A stretch of 64,000 bases of DNA from Dama dama (Eukaryota; Chordata; Mammalia; Artiodactyla; Cervidae). This document shows positions 12,037 through 22,642 of this stretch, piece after piece. Every line of letters begins with the position of its first letter. Within the stretch, counting starts at the first letter, position 1. The notes below the pieces were generated by a model. The model searched no databases, was not told the origin of the DNA, and was given only the letters and a program-made list of their open reading frames with translations. The translations under genes were made by a program, and so were the position numbers. The stretch is from NCBI RefSeq assembly GCF_033118175.1, contig NC_083692.1, positions 93,800,501-93,864,500 on the forward strand. The letters are read 5' to 3'.

Positions 12037-12245
12037 GTGCATGCTCAGTCACTTCATTTGTGTCCAACTCTTTGAGACCCTATAGACTGTAGCCTGCGAG
12101 GCTCCTCTGTCCGTGGGATTATCCAGGCAAGGATACTGGAGTGGATTGCCCTGCCCTCCTCCAGAGGATCTTCCCGACCCAGGGACTGAACCTGTGTCTC
12201 TTACATCTCAGGCAGGTTCTTTACCATTAGAACCATCTGGGAAGT
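12037..12245 (-). mobile_element. Bov-tA SINE, reverse strand
   Basis: On the plus strand the element is read backwards, from ATGCTCAGTCACTTCATTTG to the reversed tRNA-like head ending ACCATCTGGGAAG. It lies 29 bases from a Bov-tA in the opposite orientation. Confidence 0.92.
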
Positions 12246-12274
12246 CAACTTATACGATGCTGTGTGTCAGCTGT

Positions 12275-12493
12275 GGGCTTCCCAGGTGGTGCAGTGGTAA
12301 AGAGTCCGCCTGCCAATGCCAGGAGACACCAGAGACACAGGTTCAATCCCTGGGTCAGGAAGATCTCCTGGAGTATGAAAAGGCACCCCACTCCAGTATC
12401 CTTGCCTGAGAAATTCCATGGACAGAGGAGCCTGGCGGGCTACAGTCCATGGGGTTGCCAAGACTGGGACATGACTGAGCACACACGCACACT
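12275..12493 (+). mobile_element. Bov-tA SINE
   Basis: It contains the head GGGCTTCCCAGGTGGTGCAG, the body AGGCACCCCACTCCAGTATC and the tail TGGGACATGACTGAGCACAC. The head has a small insertion after GCCAGGAGACACCAGAGAC. It forms an inverted pair with the SINE at 12,037-12,245. Confidence 0.93.
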
Positions 12494-12535
12494 CAGCATG
12501 CCATGTCAATTATATTTCAATGAAACTGGAAGAAA

Positions 12536-13967
12536 AAATCCTCTGGAGAAGGTAATTTTTTTAGCAGACAATCAACCTGGTTTGTTTTAAACTGTAAAGT
12601 CTATCTTGTCTTCTGTGGGTTCTAACATCAGTTCATTTCTGAAGTCTTCAATATGCTGTTTGGGTCTGGCTGGCAAAGACCCAGAAGTTAGACCTGGTCA
12701 ATGTCCCACCGGGCAGTTTATTCTGGGAGCCCTGCTGTTTCTTTGGGCCTTGTCTCCACGTGCCCACCTTGGACGTAAGCCTGGACCTAAAGTTGGTTCA
12801 TGCAGATGAGCCCCAAGGGATCCTCACTGCCAGTCCTTTCTCTCTGGTGTCTCAGCCACACTTTGGTTCACAGTGACCTGTTTTCTCCCAGTTCCTCTGG
12901 TCAGAAGGATGGAGTGCTTGCCTCTTGTGCTTTTTCTACAGTTCCGTGAAACCGACGCTGCCTTCAGAATAAAGGAAATAGGGAGACAAGAGAAAATAAG
13001 GGGATTTCCTCACACTCTTTGGACAACCCCCTTTTCCTAGTTCCTTTTGCCCAGAACTCAGTATTCTCTTGGGGTAAAGGCGACTTTATCACAGAGGTGG
13101 CAGTGCAATGCCATGAATGAGGCAGGCCCTGAGTCAGAACTAGAAAAGGAAAAATACAAAACATGGGAAACAAGAATTTTCCTCCTATTTTGTGGAATGC
13201 AGGGGTCCCTTTTCCTGGTCCTCTGGATAGAAAGAGATGACTTCTTCCAGTTTTTCTGTCAACACTTGCTGCATAATTGCTCATGTCATCCTGCCCTCAG
13301 TTCAAAGTCAACAGTCAAAAGAAAGAGAAAGGAAAACAACGACAACAACAAACAAAACCCCAAACTATGAAATTCTTGCTACAGGTTATTAATCAATTTT
13401 GACTTCAGTCTCTATTTTCGTATTATTGTTTACTTTTCAGAGTCCTCCAGTAATTACCTTTTCTATGCTGTCCTAAGTTTTAGTTGTGGCCAGAGAGAAA
13501 GGCTAGTGTCTACATACCCCATCTTGACCAGCATGAGAATTTCAGTAACAAACATCTGTTTATCCAATCAACAGGGAGCAATTCAGTTGGCCTGCTGACA
13601 CATATATATCAATGAAAACATTAGTAACAACTTGATTATTGAATACTAACTTCCCAGGATACATGAATTAAGCTATACTACACTCATAAAGCTGCAAAAG
13701 TGGACGTGGACAAACCATTAAAGTAATTAGGTAAGCGGTTTCCAAGTCCTTAATCAACCATAGGAGTTAGTTCTCTGGTTTTGGGTTTTGTTGCAACAAT
13801 TCATGTCATGCACCAAGTTTTCAATAAATAAAGACACTGATACACTTCCACTCAAATAAGTTAATTCTTCCATCTTCACAGACCTCTTTGGTAGCCATGA
13901 AAAGTTCTCTTGCTAAAGCAGGTAGAGAAGGGTGAGGAGGATAAAGAGAGGGATAGAGGAATCATTC
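12536..13967. other. Unassigned sequence
   Basis: No family-level match. Overlapping open frames of about 106 codons on both strands (12,964-13,370) have no recognisable domain. The plus-strand one ends in a low-complexity AAC/AAA tail. Confidence 0.45.
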
Positions 13968-14163
13968 GGGCTTCCCTGGTGGCTCAGCTGGTAAAGAATC
14001 CGCCTGCAAAGCAGGAGACCTGGGTTCGATCCCTGTGTTGGGAAGATGCCCTAGAGAAGGGCATGGCAACCCACTCCAGTGTTCTTGCCTGGAGAATCCC
14101 TACAGACAGAGGAGCCTGGCAGGCTGCAGTCAACGGGGTCGCACAGAGAGACAGCAACAACAG
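13968..14163 (+). mobile_element. Bov-tA SINE
   Basis: The tRNA-like head GGGCTTCCCTGGTGGCTCAG with an intact-looking B-box region (GGTTCGATCCC), the Bov-A body and an AACAACAG end are all present. Confidence 0.94.
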
Positions 14164-15393
14164 GATCCCTGTCTCCACAAATGCCCTCCACTCCTAGGCC
14201 TGTGCTGACATTATGCTTTAGTCCCCGGAAACAAATTATGAATGATGGGAATTTAATTATGTACCAGTTAGGATACAGGTTTAGGTCCAGTTGTAGAAAA
14301 GGGCAAAGAAGCAAGAGCTTAAACAAGTTAGACTTTCTTTTCTCAGTCACAGAGCTGACTGCGGTAGGCAACTGAAGCCCTCAGAGCTGCTCCATGGAGC
14401 TGGGACCCCGGTCCTCTCTGCCTCATGGCTTGGCCGTTCTCAGCACTCAGCTTCTGTCTCACGGTCCAGCACCGCTGCCCCCACTCTGCCCCTCACACCT
14501 AAATTCTACCTTGTGGGCAGAGGAAAGAAGGGGAGATCACATGCCTCTCCTTTCACATGAACAACTGCAGAATGCATGTAGGTTCATGAGCTGTACCAAA
14601 CGCAACACTCTGGTGTGGGGATGTTGATAGCGGGGGAGCCTGTGTATGTAGGGGGCAAGAGGGATGTACGTGGGAAAACCCTGTATCTTCCTCTCAATTT
14701 TTCTGTGAACCTAAAACTGCTCTAAAAAGTAAAAGTCTATCAGTGAATGAAGTACAGAAGGAAGGGAGGCAGAGGGAGAGGAATGGAATGAAGGAAAGAA
14801 AGGAGGGATGGAGAAGAGGAAGAAAGGGAAAGATTACAATCAATCACAAAACAAAAAGAAAAGAAAAAACAGTTGTAGGTCTTAGAAAAGTAATTAAAAA
14901 ACAAACACAAAATTACATTAGAAAAATACTCTGGTGACCTAAGGGTTATCCACTTCATTTATAAGTAACAAAAGATTAAGAATCTCTTGCAATTTAAATC
15001 CATTTAGTCATTAAACCTTCCAATCTTGTTTTCTCATCATGAAGTAGTGCTGTAACTACTATAGGATTATTTGCCCTTTCCTCTAACTCTCTTTTAATGG
15101 TTTGGTACAAGGCAACTCTAATAGGCAGAAGGGCAGTCACACTTTGAAATAAGAAACACACCCATTAAGAAGTAAATCAAGTGTGGCAGAAGCTCTTGTC
15201 TATGAGATATTAGAGTCTCTGTGGATTGTGCATGGCCTGCAAATTTCGTTGTGAACCAAGAAGACCATTAACTGGTAGGAAACAATTTTAGTCCCGTCAA
15301 AGCAAAGGTTATCAGATACTAACAAAAACAAAACCTGAGTCACAGGTGAATGAAAATGCCAAATATTATTTCAGTATGCTTGTTAAATAAATG
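14164..15393. other. Unassigned sequence with a purine-rich tract
   Basis: No gene or repeat family recognised. About 14,750-14,845 is strongly purine-rich on the plus strand (GAAGGAAGG, GAAAGAAAGG), which produces mirror-image low-complexity open frames on both strands. Confidence 0.5.
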
Positions 15394-16236
15394 TATCAGT
15401 TCAGTCACTCAGTCGTGTCCGACTATTTGTGACCCCATGAATCGCAGCACGCCAGACCTCCCTGTCCATCACAAACTCCCGGAGTCTACTCAAACCCATG
15501 ACCATCGAGTCGGTGATGCCATCCAACCATCTCATCCTCTTTCGTCCCCTTCTCCTCCTGCCCCCAATCTGTCCCAGCATTAGGGTCTTTTCCAATGAGT
15601 CAACTCTTTGCTTGAGGTGGCCAAAGTACTGGAGTTTCAGCTTCAGCATCAGTCCAATGAACACCCAGGACTTATCTCCTTCAGGAAGGACTGGTTGGAT
15701 CTCCTTACAGTCCAAGGGACTCTCAAGAGTCTTCTCCAACACCACAGTTCAAAAGCATCAATTCTTCGGTGCTCAGCTTTCTCTATAGTCCAACTCTCAC
15801 ATCCATTCATGACCACTGGAAAAACCATAGCCTTGACCAGACAGACCTTTGTTGGCAAAGTAATGTCTCTGCTTTTTAATATGCTATCTAGGTTGGTCAT
15901 AACTTTCCTTCCAAGGAGTAAGCGTCTTTTAATTTCATGGCTGCAGTCACCATCTGCAGTGATTTTGGAGCCCCAAAAAATAAAGTCTGACACTGTTCCC
16001 ACTGTCTCCCCATCTATTTCCCATGAGGTGAAGGGACCAGATGCCATGATCTTAGTTTTCTGAATGTTGAGCTTTAAGCCAACTTTTTCACTCTCCTCTT
16101 TCACTTTCATCAAGAGGCTTTTTAGTTCCTCTTCACTTTCTGCCATAAGGGTGGTGTCATCTGCATACCTGAGGTTATTGATATTTCTCCCAGCAATCTT
16201 AATTCCAGCTTGTGCTTCTTCCAGCCCAGCGTTTCT
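15394..16236 (-). mobile_element. BovB LINE fragment, left arm of inverted pair
   Basis: On the reverse strand it runs from GAAACGCTGGGCTGGAAGAA in the reverse-transcriptase ORF to the ACTGAACTGA 3' end at 15,394. The coding part keeps the YADD motif and an open frame of 165 codons (15,649-16,146). From 15,708 to 16,225 it is identical in my hand alignment to 17,098-17,615. The remaining roughly 314 bases differ at about 20 positions. It keeps the consensus GCTGGGCTGG where the other arm has a 5-base deletion, so it is not a simple copy of that arm. Confidence 0.95.
15649..16146 (-). pseudogene. BovB reverse-transcriptase ORF fragment
   Basis: A 165-codon open stretch encodes the part of the BovB reverse transcriptase just after the YADD catalytic motif, including the thumb-like region and the C-terminal RRLLRVPW block. 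It is truncated at both ends relative to the roughly 1,000-residue polyprotein. It carries the non-consensus FWGSKI (normally FLGSKI) and MNGCESW (normally MYGCESW), both shared with the inverted copy. Not a functional protein. Confidence 0.85.
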
Positions 16237-16825
16237 TATATAGAATGCTTATTATATGCTAATACCTTTTATATGCTAATACCTATTATATGCTGGTACT
16301 GGTATTAGGAATCATACAGGTGAATAAGCAAGGTTTTGCTCTTTAGGGAGCTTCCAGTCTTGAGGTGGAAACATTTTTGCACATGTAATTTCAACATGGG
16401 ATGATAATTACAGGACTAAATTTCAGTTCCCAGGGAAGTGACCTTAGGTGGAAATAAGGCAGAAGCAAGGGAAGGTTTGTTGGAAGAGACAAACCTGAAT
16501 TCAGACTTGAACTAAAAGACAAAGGAAGACAGGTGAACAAGAGGAGGAAAGACATTTTAGGCAGGAGGGACAATGGAGTGAAGGCATGGAGACCTGAACA
16601 GACATGGTACATACAGGCTGTGCGCAATTGCCAGAGCAGGACAGAGGTCAGGTTTGGGAGGGCTAGATTTGGGAGTCAACTGCCTTCAAAGCCAAATATT
16701 CAAGGGCATCAACTTCCTGCTCTAGGACTCCTAGGCTGGGATCCCAAGGCGGGCCTCAGACCCCTCAGTCCCTGGTAAAAACTTCTTCCAATGTAATTAT
16801 CCCCCTTTTTGGGATCACCTACCTA
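16237..16825. other. Spacer between inverted BovB arms, with 17-bp tandem repeat
   Basis: The spacer has a three-copy 17-bp tandem repeat at 16,253-16,303 (core TATATGCTAATACC). From about 16,304 to 16,690 it resembles a common ancient mammalian repeat (GGAGCTTCCAGTCTTGAGG, then AGAAGCAAGGGAAGGTTTG), also seen at 19.7-20.8 kb. I cannot name the family. No gene. Confidence 0.6.
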
Positions 16826-17942
16826 GAGAGTTCCAGAAAAACATCTATTTCTGCTTTATTGACTATGTCAAAGCCTTCGACTGTGTGGATCACAATAAAC
16901 TGTGGAAAATTCTGAAGGAGATGGGAATACCAGACCACCTGACCTGCCTCTTGAGAAGCCTCTATGCAGGTCAGGAAGCAACAGTTAGAACTGGACATGG
17001 GACAACAGACTGGGTCCAAATAGGAAAAGGAGTACGTCAAGGTTGTATATTGTCACCCTGCTTATTTAACTTATATGCAGAGTACATCATGAGAATCGCT
17101 GGAAGAAGCACAAGCTGGAATTAAGATTGCTGGGAGAAATATCAATAACCTCAGGTATGCAGATGACACCACCCTTATGGCAGAAAGTGAAGAGGAACTA
17201 AAAAGCCTCTTGATGAAAGTGAAAGAGGAGAGTGAAAAAGTTGGCTTAAAGCTCAACATTCAGAAAACTAAGATCATGGCATCTGGTCCCTTCACCTCAT
17301 GGGAAATAGATGGGGAGACAGTGGGAACAGTGTCAGACTTTATTTTTTGGGGCTCCAAAATCACTGCAGATGGTGACTGCAGCCATGAAATTAAAAGACG
17401 CTTACTCCTTGGAAGGAAAGTTATGACCAACCTAGATAGCATATTAAAAAGCAGAGACATTACTTTGCCAACAAAGGTCTGTCTGGTCAAGGCTATGGTT
17501 TTTCCAGTGGTCATGAATGGATGTGAGAGTTGGACTATAGAGAAAGCTGAGCACCGAAGAATTGATGCTTTTGAACTGTGGTGTTGGAGAAGACTCTTGA
17601 GAGTCCCTTGGACTGCAAGGAGATCCAACCAGTCCTTCCTGAAGGAGATAAGTCCTGGGTGTTCATTGGACTGATGCTGAAGCTGAAACTCCAATACTTT
17701 GGACACCTCAAGCAAAGAGTTGACTCATTGGAAAAGACCCTGATGTTGGGAGGGATTAGGGGCAGGAGGAGAGGGGGACAACAGAGGATGAGATGGTTGG
17801 ATGGCATCACCAACTTGATGGTCATGGGTTTGAGTAAACTCTGGGAGTTTGTGATGGACAGGGAGGCCTGGCGTGCTGTGATTCATGGGGTCGCAAATAG
17901 TTGGACACGACTGAGCGACTGAACTGAAATGAACTGAACTGA
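16826..17942 (+). mobile_element. BovB LINE fragment, right arm of inverted pair
   Basis: It begins at AGAGAGTTCCAGAAAAACAT in the reverse-transcriptase domain and ends in ACTGAACTGATG. The domain order is palm motif A (YVKAFD), motif B (RQGC-LSP) and motif C (YADD), then the C-terminal region. A 5-base deletion near 17,097 (CGCTGGAAG versus consensus CGCTGGGCTGGAAG) shifts the frame between motifs B and C. It extends about 270 bases further 5' than the left arm. Confidence 0.95.
17177..17674 (+). pseudogene. BovB reverse-transcriptase ORF fragment, inverted twin
   Basis: This 165-codon open stretch differs from its reverse-strand twin (15,649-16,146) at one residue, Ala for Val near the RRSNQ block, caused by the single C/T difference at 17,616. 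It follows a frameshift that separates it from motifs A and B upstream (16,885-17,124). Non-functional. Confidence 0.85.
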
Positions 17943-17959
17943 TGCTATCTACAGTATTG

Positions 17960-18310
17960 AAAATTATACCCTTAATTAACCCATAATTATTACCCTTTCC
18001 TTTATTGATGGTTGTTTCTAGTTTTGCAGTATTTAAAATTATGCTGTAATGATTTATACATCAGTTACTCTGCACATGAGTATTTCCGGAGGGTAGATTC
18101 CAGGAAATGGAATTGTCCAGTCAACTTTCAGAGATACTTCCCTCCTCTTCCACCACATAAAAGAACATGCTTCTCCTACATTCTAATCAGTACCAGACAC
18201 TAAACATTTTCAATTTTTGATGAAAAAGCTGGGTAAAGTTTTTACCAATATGGTAGGTGAAAAACTTCCTTTTTTGTTGTTTTAATTCTTATAATTCAAA
18301 GAGCAAGGAC
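17960..18310 (-). mobile_element. Old L1 fragment, reverse strand
   Basis: Plus-strand text such as GATGGTTGTTTCTAGTTTTG, GAGTATTTCCGGAGGGTAGA and AAATGGAATTGTCCAGTCAA matches the reverse complement of the 3' part of old L1M elements. No TSD visible. Confidence 0.65.
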
Positions 18311-19039
18311 AAAATGAAGTTTTAAAATTTTATCTAATTCACATTGGAGTATCTAATTTAGAATACATGGTTTTATATTAGAAAATCAGATATCAAATCT
18401 CAACCATGTCTGAGAAAAATTAGTATATAAACTATTACATTATAGGTAAGATATATTTTTTAAAAAACCAACAAACCATAAGCATTTTTTAATAATAAAA
18501 CCTGCTACATGTTTAAACACATCAGTAACACTTCTATATGTCAGTGTTATATGCTTTTATAAGCAGATGGCATTTTTCCATAAGGTAACCAAAGCTACTA
18601 TACAAGATGGAGAGCAAGAGATGTCTGAAAATGAAAAAAAAAAAAAAACCAAACCTGTTTTCCTCAATCTGCTCTTGTCCATCGAACCAGCACCAATGGG
18701 AGCTCAGTGTTTCTTCCCTGATCTTCTCCACCCTTGAGGAGGAGAGGACTTAAGTGGGAATGGCTTCACCATGACCATGGACGACAACCTCCCCCACCCC
18801 CCACAATAAGCAGATTATAACTCAAAAGCAACATTAATAAGAGAATGACACAATGAGACTGATTTCTCTAAGGTCTGAGTCATTCTGATTTCCTTTTTCA
18901 AATCTTTATGTTTTAAAACAAAGAAAGAAACCAAAGCAGAAGTTAAAACAAAATCTGTTTCCTAGGAAATAAAGCAATCTCCTTTGTCTCAGTGGAGTAA
19001 ATTATACGATCATAGTCTAAATGAGGTGGAATTTTAAGA
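18311..19039. other. Unassigned sequence
   Basis: AT-rich DNA with a short A tract (about 18,633-18,649). No gene or family recognised. Confidence 0.45.
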
Positions 19040-19260
19040 CTATAGGCTGGCCCTTCAATCAGATCAGTTGAGTTTGAATCCCAATGTCCTCTCTTACCCT
19101 GAGAAAATCACTTTCATCATCTAAGCTTCATAAAATGGAGATAACAACAGTAAGGACTTAATAGAATGGTTGGGATTGAGTGAGAATTGAAAGCAATCAA
19201 CCTTGTAACCTTCTCAGCCTCCCTTGGGTACAACACCTAAATACTAAGTAACAGTCTAAG
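19040..19260 (+). mobile_element. MIR SINE remnant
   Basis: The order GTTTGAATCCCAATG, then CTGAGAAAATCACTTTCATC, then AAAATGGAGATAACAACAGT follows the MIR core (accurate-description, loses-ground tract, then AATGGGGATAA). Diverged but convincing. Confidence 0.65.
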
Positions 19261-21599
19261 TTTCAGTGGAGTTGAATAGTGATTCGACGTTTTTAGGAAG
19301 GCTATGTGTAGCCTAAGATGAGAGGACCTCCCCAAAGGCTATGAACACATAGGGGAACAAGGTGACTTTACTGAAGTGGATACAGTGGTATGTACAAAGC
19401 TAGGTAGGCAAGGTGGGGACATACAGCACAAGGGATCATAGAAAACTAGAGCAGACATCTATAGGAGAAAGGAGGTGAGTGAGGCAGGAAAGTGAGAGAA
19501 GGCAGGCATGGTAGCAGCTGGCCCGGATCCCAGATGGTTCCCCACTAGATGAAGAAGGTTCTTACCCACATCAAAACCTCCAGCTGAGCCGCTGGCTGTG
19601 GTGGTGCTGGTCCCACCCCAGGGCAGCCCGCCCCAGTCTAGCTTCCTGAAGAGTGATCTTAAGGATAAAAGTGGCCACAGGCTAAAGATATTCAGGCCTT
19701 CCCTTAAGCACTCTCCAGGCTATTCATTCATTCAGCCATTGTATTTGTTGAACATCTACTAGGGGCCAAGCACTGGGAAAAATATCAAAGACACAGTGGC
19801 TACAAACTGTAGAACAGATTATACATTTATGATAAATACATAATCATAAATTGTGAACAGCTTAATGGAGGAAAATGGCAGAATATGAAAAAGAATACCA
19901 AGAAAAATCTAATTTATATTGTTAGGTTAAAGATGATGGTGAGGGCAGGCCTAGGGTAAGCTTCTCTTGAGAAAGTAACATTTAGGTTGCGAACAGATAA
20001 GCAAGAACGAGAGTAGGAAGAAGAGTGTTCATGAAGAGGAAGCATTAGGTACAAAGATCCTAAGGTAGGAAGGGACGAGCCAAGAACTGCAGTAGGCTGG
20101 AGTGCAGTGTCTCAGGGCACCAAAGGCACGAGATGAAGTTGGAGAAGTAGGCAAGGACCGGGCAATATAGGGCTTTGCAGGCCACTGATGCACGCTGGGC
20201 TCTGAGATGGAGTTCAGTTTGCAGGATGTGTATTACAGAGTTCCCTCTGGATCAACACCTGAGAAAAGGAGGAAGGAAGGAAGCAAGATGGGCAGAGCAA
20301 GAAGTGAGTTGAGGTTCAAGCCCAAATAATAGCTAGAGCCAATTCCATCTGGAGCTAGAACAGTTATTCAGGCCAAGATGGCCAAATCTTTATCCATTGC
20401 ATTGACCTGTGATTGGATGTGAGCCACCCTGGGAAGAGTGGGATTTGGGGCAAGGCAGCTCCCTGCCACAGAAGGGATTGACAGCTGAAGGTATCCATCA
20501 ACAGCATCCCAGTAGCCAGAGCAACAGGTCCTTTTTTAGAGGGTTCTGGGCAAGATGGTATGATGTTTCCCATAGCCATAGTCTTAGAAGTTGAGATTTT
20601 ATGTCTATGCAATGGGAAGCCACTGAAGGAGGGGACAGAAGTGAATGACATGACTCAACACATGACCAGTATGACTGCTATGTAGAGAATGGATTGGTGG
20701 GTAAGCTTGGAAGCAGAGAGACTAACCAGGAAACTGTTGTCCAGGCAAGAGATGATGAAGGTTGGGAAGAGACGTGGAGATGGAGAGACGTGAAGAGATT
20801 TGAGATGTATGGAAGAAAGAAAGAAAGGCATTGGTGAGGGCTTGCATGAGTGAGGAAGGCAAGTACCAAGAATGTCTGAGTGGAGCCTGATTCCTCAGAG
20901 GTCTGGGAACTATCACAGTAGCCCTGGAGCTAGGGGTTCCTTCAAGAGGTCATCTGGTGAGGGACTGGTATAAGCACTGCCCTGCAGAAAGGAGGTGATC
21001 AGTAGTAATGATGTGTTAAATGTAAAAGAAAAGTTAGCACTTGAAGATTTACTTCCATTTGCCTTGGAAAAAGTTAAAAAAAAAAAAAAGAAAGAAAGAA
21101 AAAAACTGGAAAGCCACGTTCAGTTCAAACTTAGAAAAGATGATAAAGATGATAGAATTAAATTCTTCTGTTCAATATGAACTCCAGTGACACATTATGG
21201 GAGTAGATATGCAAAATCAAAGGTTATGCAAAAAAACAATATTCTTCAAAACATGAATTTGATTTACCTAGGCAGTTTTTGCAGGGTATTTCAAAGAGAA
21301 TTTGATTGCTTGGGGGAAATAGCTTTGAGCTTGCTTCCTTTCAATAGCAAATTAAGTTGAATGTGGCCTCGGCCTCCATCTGACATTAATATAATGCACA
21401 GTGAGCCAGTGCTCAAACAAGAGAGCAAAGCAGTATCTGCAAAAGGCAGCATTGCCCTTGGAACAAAGATTTGCCCGTGCACTACAGTTCACAAAACAAG
21501 AGACCAACACCACGGGCTATTATCAGGGCACTTCCAGTCATCACCACTTTGAACCACAGCATTTTAGAGGTGGAAGGGGCTGTTAAAGAACATATGATT
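19261..21599. other. Ancient interspersed repeat (19.70-20.83 kb) and unassigned flanks
   Basis: 19,700-20,830 contains phrases typical of an abundant old mammalian repeat: TTCATTCATTCAGCCATTGT, GGGCTTTGCAGGCCACTGAT, AATGGGAAGCCACTGAAGGA and GAGAATGGATTGGTGGG. I do not trust my memory enough to name its family. Flanks show nothing; overlapping open frames on both strands lack domains. Confidence 0.5.
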
Positions 21600-21735
21600 C
21601 AACTATTCCATTTTACAGATTGGGAGGTTGAGACTCAGAGCAGCTGATGGATTTATGACCACATAGGAGATCTGAGACAGACACACTAACATCCAGCTTT
21701 CTCACCTGTGCGTTCCCCGCTATACCACAGCCCTT
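21600..21735 (-). mobile_element. MIR SINE remnant, reverse strand
   Basis: The series CATTTTACAGATTGGGAGGT, GAGACTCAGAGCAGCTGATG and CTTTCTCACCTGTGCGTTCC is the reverse-complement pattern of MIR. Diverged. Confidence 0.6.
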
Positions 21736-22486
21736 CAAATGATTAGAGATGGAGGAGACGCTGCAGGGTGGAGCCCTCTTAGCCAGTTATTCCTAAAATG
21801 AGAATTCTGTCTCTTAGGACATAACAAAGAGCGTTTGCTTACTGTGACTCTTCACCAAAAGAAATTGATTGTCGAATCAATATAAACAGTCCATAAAATA
21901 TTTAACATATTCTCATAACACATTCTCAAATGTGTCTTCCTCTCAAATGTAGATTCTATTCACATAAAAATTTCCTGAAAACTCCCTCAAGCTTTAAATG
22001 TGTCATTAGAAGAATGCTCACACTGATGAATTTCCAACTTTCATACCATCAGTTCTCAGTGTCTTTCTGTTTCATAAAGGTCAGAGAACAGAAATTGCAT
22101 TCTGAAATGCAATCTCCTGGGTTACAAACCTTCCAGAGAATTCTGTTTGGTGTCCAAGTCATCACACATACTGTGGAACCAATTGCTGACCCATGAAGGA
22201 AACAGCATGTCATAGAGACCTTTTATACAATTCCTTTTGTTAACAGAACCAGTGAGCCTCAACTAAATTCAATCTTAAATTTCCAATAAACCACAGCTGG
22301 ACATCCTGTCCACAGAGGAATATGCGCCTTTTCAGGATATTATAAAACTTAAAATTGGTAACCTTTGTTCTTTTCCAGAATAATGTGAGGAAGCATGAAA
22401 CTTTTTGCTTTCATTTACAAATGTTTCCCTTCCCAAATGTCTCCACATTGCACCTGAGACAATTTAATGGGTGTTGCCAGACAGCA
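21736..22486. other. Unassigned sequence
   Basis: No gene or repeat recognised. An 88-codon open frame (21,930-22,196) has no recognisable features. Confidence 0.45.
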
Positions 22487-22642
22487 GGGAGAGAGGAGAG
22501 AGAGTGGAGAGGAGGAGAGGACAAAGGAGTGGAAGGAGAGGAGAAGGGAGGAGGGTGGAAGGGGAGGAGAACAGAAGGATGTAGAAGAGAGGGGAGAAGA
22601 CAAGAGGGGAAGGATGGAGGGAGAAAGAAAGGAAGAGGGAAT
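22487..22642 (+). repeat. Polypurine (GA-rich) tract, about 155 bp
   Basis: Almost uninterrupted purines (GGAGAG, GAAGGAG, GAGGGG) occupy the plus strand, with only isolated pyrimidines. Such tracts can adopt triplex or other non-B forms. They also explain the long Glu/Gly/Arg-rich open frames across this spot, which should not be taken as genes. Confidence 0.9.

Larger units (their letters stand above)
11766..12535 (+). mobile_element. Second L1 3' UTR, split by two SINEs
   Basis: After one L1 terminus at 11,765, sequence restarts upstream in a similar L1 3' UTR (GTGGTTACCAGAGGTGG) and continues to 12,036. It resumes after the SINEs as ATGTCAATTATATTTCAATG (about 12,506) with a short A-rich end. 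The two SINEs at 12,037-12,245 and 12,275-12,493 are nested inside. Confidence 0.65.

Noticed and set aside
12964..13370. Overlapping ~106-codon frames on both strands
   Set aside because: No domain, no codon-level support, and the forward frame ends in simple-repeat sequence.
13968..14045. tRNA gene
   Set aside because: A- and B-box-like sequence belongs to the tRNA-derived head of Bov-tA; no complete cloverleaf, and it continues into the SINE body. The same applies to all other SINE heads here.
14740..14958. Mirror-image frames on both strands near the purine-rich tract
   Set aside because: Low-complexity GAAGG-type sequence produces open frames on both strands; no coding evidence.
15608..16063. 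151-codon frame antisense to the BovB ORF (and its twin at 17,260-17,715)
   Set aside because: Present in antisense of every well-kept BovB copy; a shadow of the reverse-transcriptase ORF.
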